From: GCA-2723085 sp042093455
GTDB taxonomy: Bacteria > Bacteroidota > Bacteroidia > Flavobacteriales_D > Parvicellaceae
Direction: 5' to 3'
Assembly: GCA_042093455.1 (NCBI GenBank)
Contig: JBELEU010000037.1
Location: 1 to 13,875, forward strand
DNA length: 13,875 nt
Positions within the stretch are counted from its first letter, which is position 1; every line of letters begins with the position of its first letter. The position numbers and the translations under genes were made by a program. Below, piece by piece: positions 12,696 through 13,875 of this stretch. The notes below the pieces were generated by a model that had not been told where the DNA came from, made no database searches, and saw only the letters and a list, made by a program, of their open reading frames with translations.

Positions 12696-13875
12696 ATGAA
12701 AGATATTTTTGATAAAATTAGAGGGAACAGAGGGCCATTGGGTCAACATGCTAAAGAATCGCATGGTTATTTTACTTTTCCAAAACTTGAAGGTGAAATC
12801 AAACCTGTAATGAAATTCAAAGGTAAGGATGTTTTAACATGGAGCATCAATAACTACTTAGGTCTTTCAAACTTACCTGAAGTTAGAAAAGTTGATGCAG
12901 ATGCAGCAAGAGACTGGGGTTTAGGATACCCTATGGGTGCAAGAATGATGTCTGGACAAACATCACAACACGAAGAACTAGAAAATGAACTGGCAAAATT
13001 CATGGACAAAGAAGCTGGCTATCTTCTTAACTTTGGTTACCAAGGTTGTATGTCGGCAATTGAAGCTCTTGTGGGAAGAAATGATGTGATTGTATATGAC
13101 AGTGAATCTCATGCTTGTATGGTTGATGGAGTTAGACTTCATCAAGGTAAAAGAAAAGTTTTTTTACACAATGACATGGAAAGCTTTGACAAGCAAATGG
13201 CGGTTGCTACTAAACTCGTTGAACAATCAGGTGGTGGTATATTAGTAGTTACTGAAGGTGTTTTCGGAATGAGCGGTGATCAAGGAAAACTAAAAGAAAT
13301 TGTTGATTTCAGAAAATCAGGAAAATATAATTTTAGATTGTTTGTTGATGATGCGCATGGTTTTGGAACTTTAGGTGAAAAAGGCCAGGGAGCTGGAGAA
13401 CATCAAGGTGTTCAAGATGAAATTGATGTTCTATTTGGAACTTTTGCCAAATCTATGGCAAGTGTAGGAGCATTTGTTTGTAGTACAGAAGATGTCATCA
13501 ATTACCTAGCCTATAATATGAGATCGCAAATTTTTGCTAAATCTTTACCTATGCCTCTTGTAATTGGAGCACTGAAAAGACTTGAACTTTTAAAAGGCAA
13601 CGAACAAAGAGAAAAACTTTGGACAATCACAAATGCACTTCAAGGTGGGTTGAAAGACGCTGGATTTAGCCTTGGAAATAGTAATACATGTGTAACACCA
13701 GTTATGCTAAGCGGAACTTTAGGGGAAGCAACAAATCTAACTTTTGACTTAAGAGAAAACCACAACTTATTTTGTTCTATCGTAGTTTATCCTGTTGTTC
13801 CTAAAGGAATGATACTACTGAGACTAATACCTACTGCAGCTCACTCTATTGAAGATGTTGATTATACGATAGATA
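12696..13875 (+). CDS. PLP-dependent alpha-oxoamine synthase (serine palmitoyltransferase / cysteate acyltransferase / KBL-like), C-terminus outside the window
   Basis: 393 residues are visible of about 415 expected. Fold-type I aminotransferase of the alpha-oxoamine synthase family: NNYLGLSNLPEVR (52-64), YPMGARMMSGQTSQHEELE (78-96), NFGYQG (112-117), YDSESHACMVDGVRLHQG (134-151), TEGVFGMSGDQGKL (186-199), VDDAHGFGTLG (217-227; Asp and His for cofactor and substrate) and TFAKSMASVGAF (249-260) with K252 as the PLP Schiff-base lysine. Members join an amino acid to an acyl thioester with decarboxylation. In Bacteroidota this subgroup has been given as serine palmitoyltransferase (sphingolipids), cysteate fatty acyltransferase (capnine sulfonolipids, needed for gliding in Flavobacterium) or glycine C-acetyltransferase. 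Sequence alone does not decide among them. It is divergent from bamD, with its own strong promoter. Confidence 0.88.
   Translation, partial: MKDIFDKIRGNRGPLGQHAKESHGYFTFPKLEGEIKPVMKFKGKDVLTWSINNYLGLSNLPEVRKVDADAARDWGLGYPMGARMMSGQTSQHEELENELAKFMDKEAGYLLNFGYQGCMSAIEALVGRNDVIVYDSESHACMVDGVRLHQGKRKVFLHNDMESFDKQMAVATKLVEQSGGGILVVTEGVFGMSGDQGKLKEIVDFRKSGKYNFRLFVDDAHGFGTLGEKGQGAGEHQGVQDEIDVLFGTFAKSMASVGAFVCSTEDVINYLAYNMRSQIFAKSLPMPLVIGALKRLELLKGNEQREKLWTITNALQGGLKDAGFSLGNSNTCVTPVMLSGTLGEATNLTFDLRENHNLFCSIVVYPVVPKGMILLRLIPTAAHSIEDVDYTID

Overview
The window looks like chromosomal DNA of an AT-rich member of the Bacteroidota, probably Flavobacteriales. The evidence is a type IX secretion (T9SS) C-terminal sorting domain, a PorD-like T9SS protein, the Bacteroidota-type omega subunit, promoters of the TTG-N16-19-TAnnTTTG type, an S1 protein ending in a Bacteroidota-style tail, and genes that lack Shine-Dalgarno sequences. 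Nothing here shows an insertion sequence, CRISPR array, rRNA or tRNA.

Layout. (1) 1-1557, minus strand: two secreted surface proteins. A short T9SS-sorted protein is followed after 2 nt by a long collagen-like (Gly-X-Y) protein that runs off the left edge. This block is visibly richer in GC than the rest. (2) 1763-2617, plus strand: a TraB/GumN-family protein, meeting tail to tail with sucD (succinyl-CoA ligase alpha, minus). (3) 3541-5765, minus: rpsA (ribosomal protein S1), with a strong terminator, a lysine/alanine-rich N-terminal extension, and a structured mRNA leader whose two hairpin loops are complementary to each other. (4) 5787-8355, plus: a tightly overlapping operon of ribD, a ten-helix EamA-type permease and a YigZ/IMPACT-family protein, with GTG starts on the first and last genes. 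(5) 12566 down to 8352, minus: a five-gene operon bamD, rpoZ, coaBC, porD, dapA, with junctions of 1-nt overlap, 12 nt, 1 nt and 5 nt. (6) 12634-13875, plus: a divergent gene for a PLP-dependent alpha-oxoamine synthase (serine palmitoyltransferase / cysteate acyltransferase / KBL-like) that runs off the right edge.

How the genes fit together. Most are housekeeping genes: TCA cycle, translation, riboflavin, CoA, lysine/diaminopimelate, RNA polymerase omega and outer-membrane assembly. A cell-envelope theme joins bamD (outer-membrane protein assembly), porD (T9SS), dapA (diaminopimelate for peptidoglycan), the T9SS client and the possible sphingolipid/sulfonolipid enzyme. The best candidate for something undescribed is the rpsA leader (5653-5733), which could form a kissing-loop RNA for autoregulation by S1. 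The second is CoaBC, in which two decarboxylase active-site residues known from E. coli (N125, C158) are Asp and Ser.
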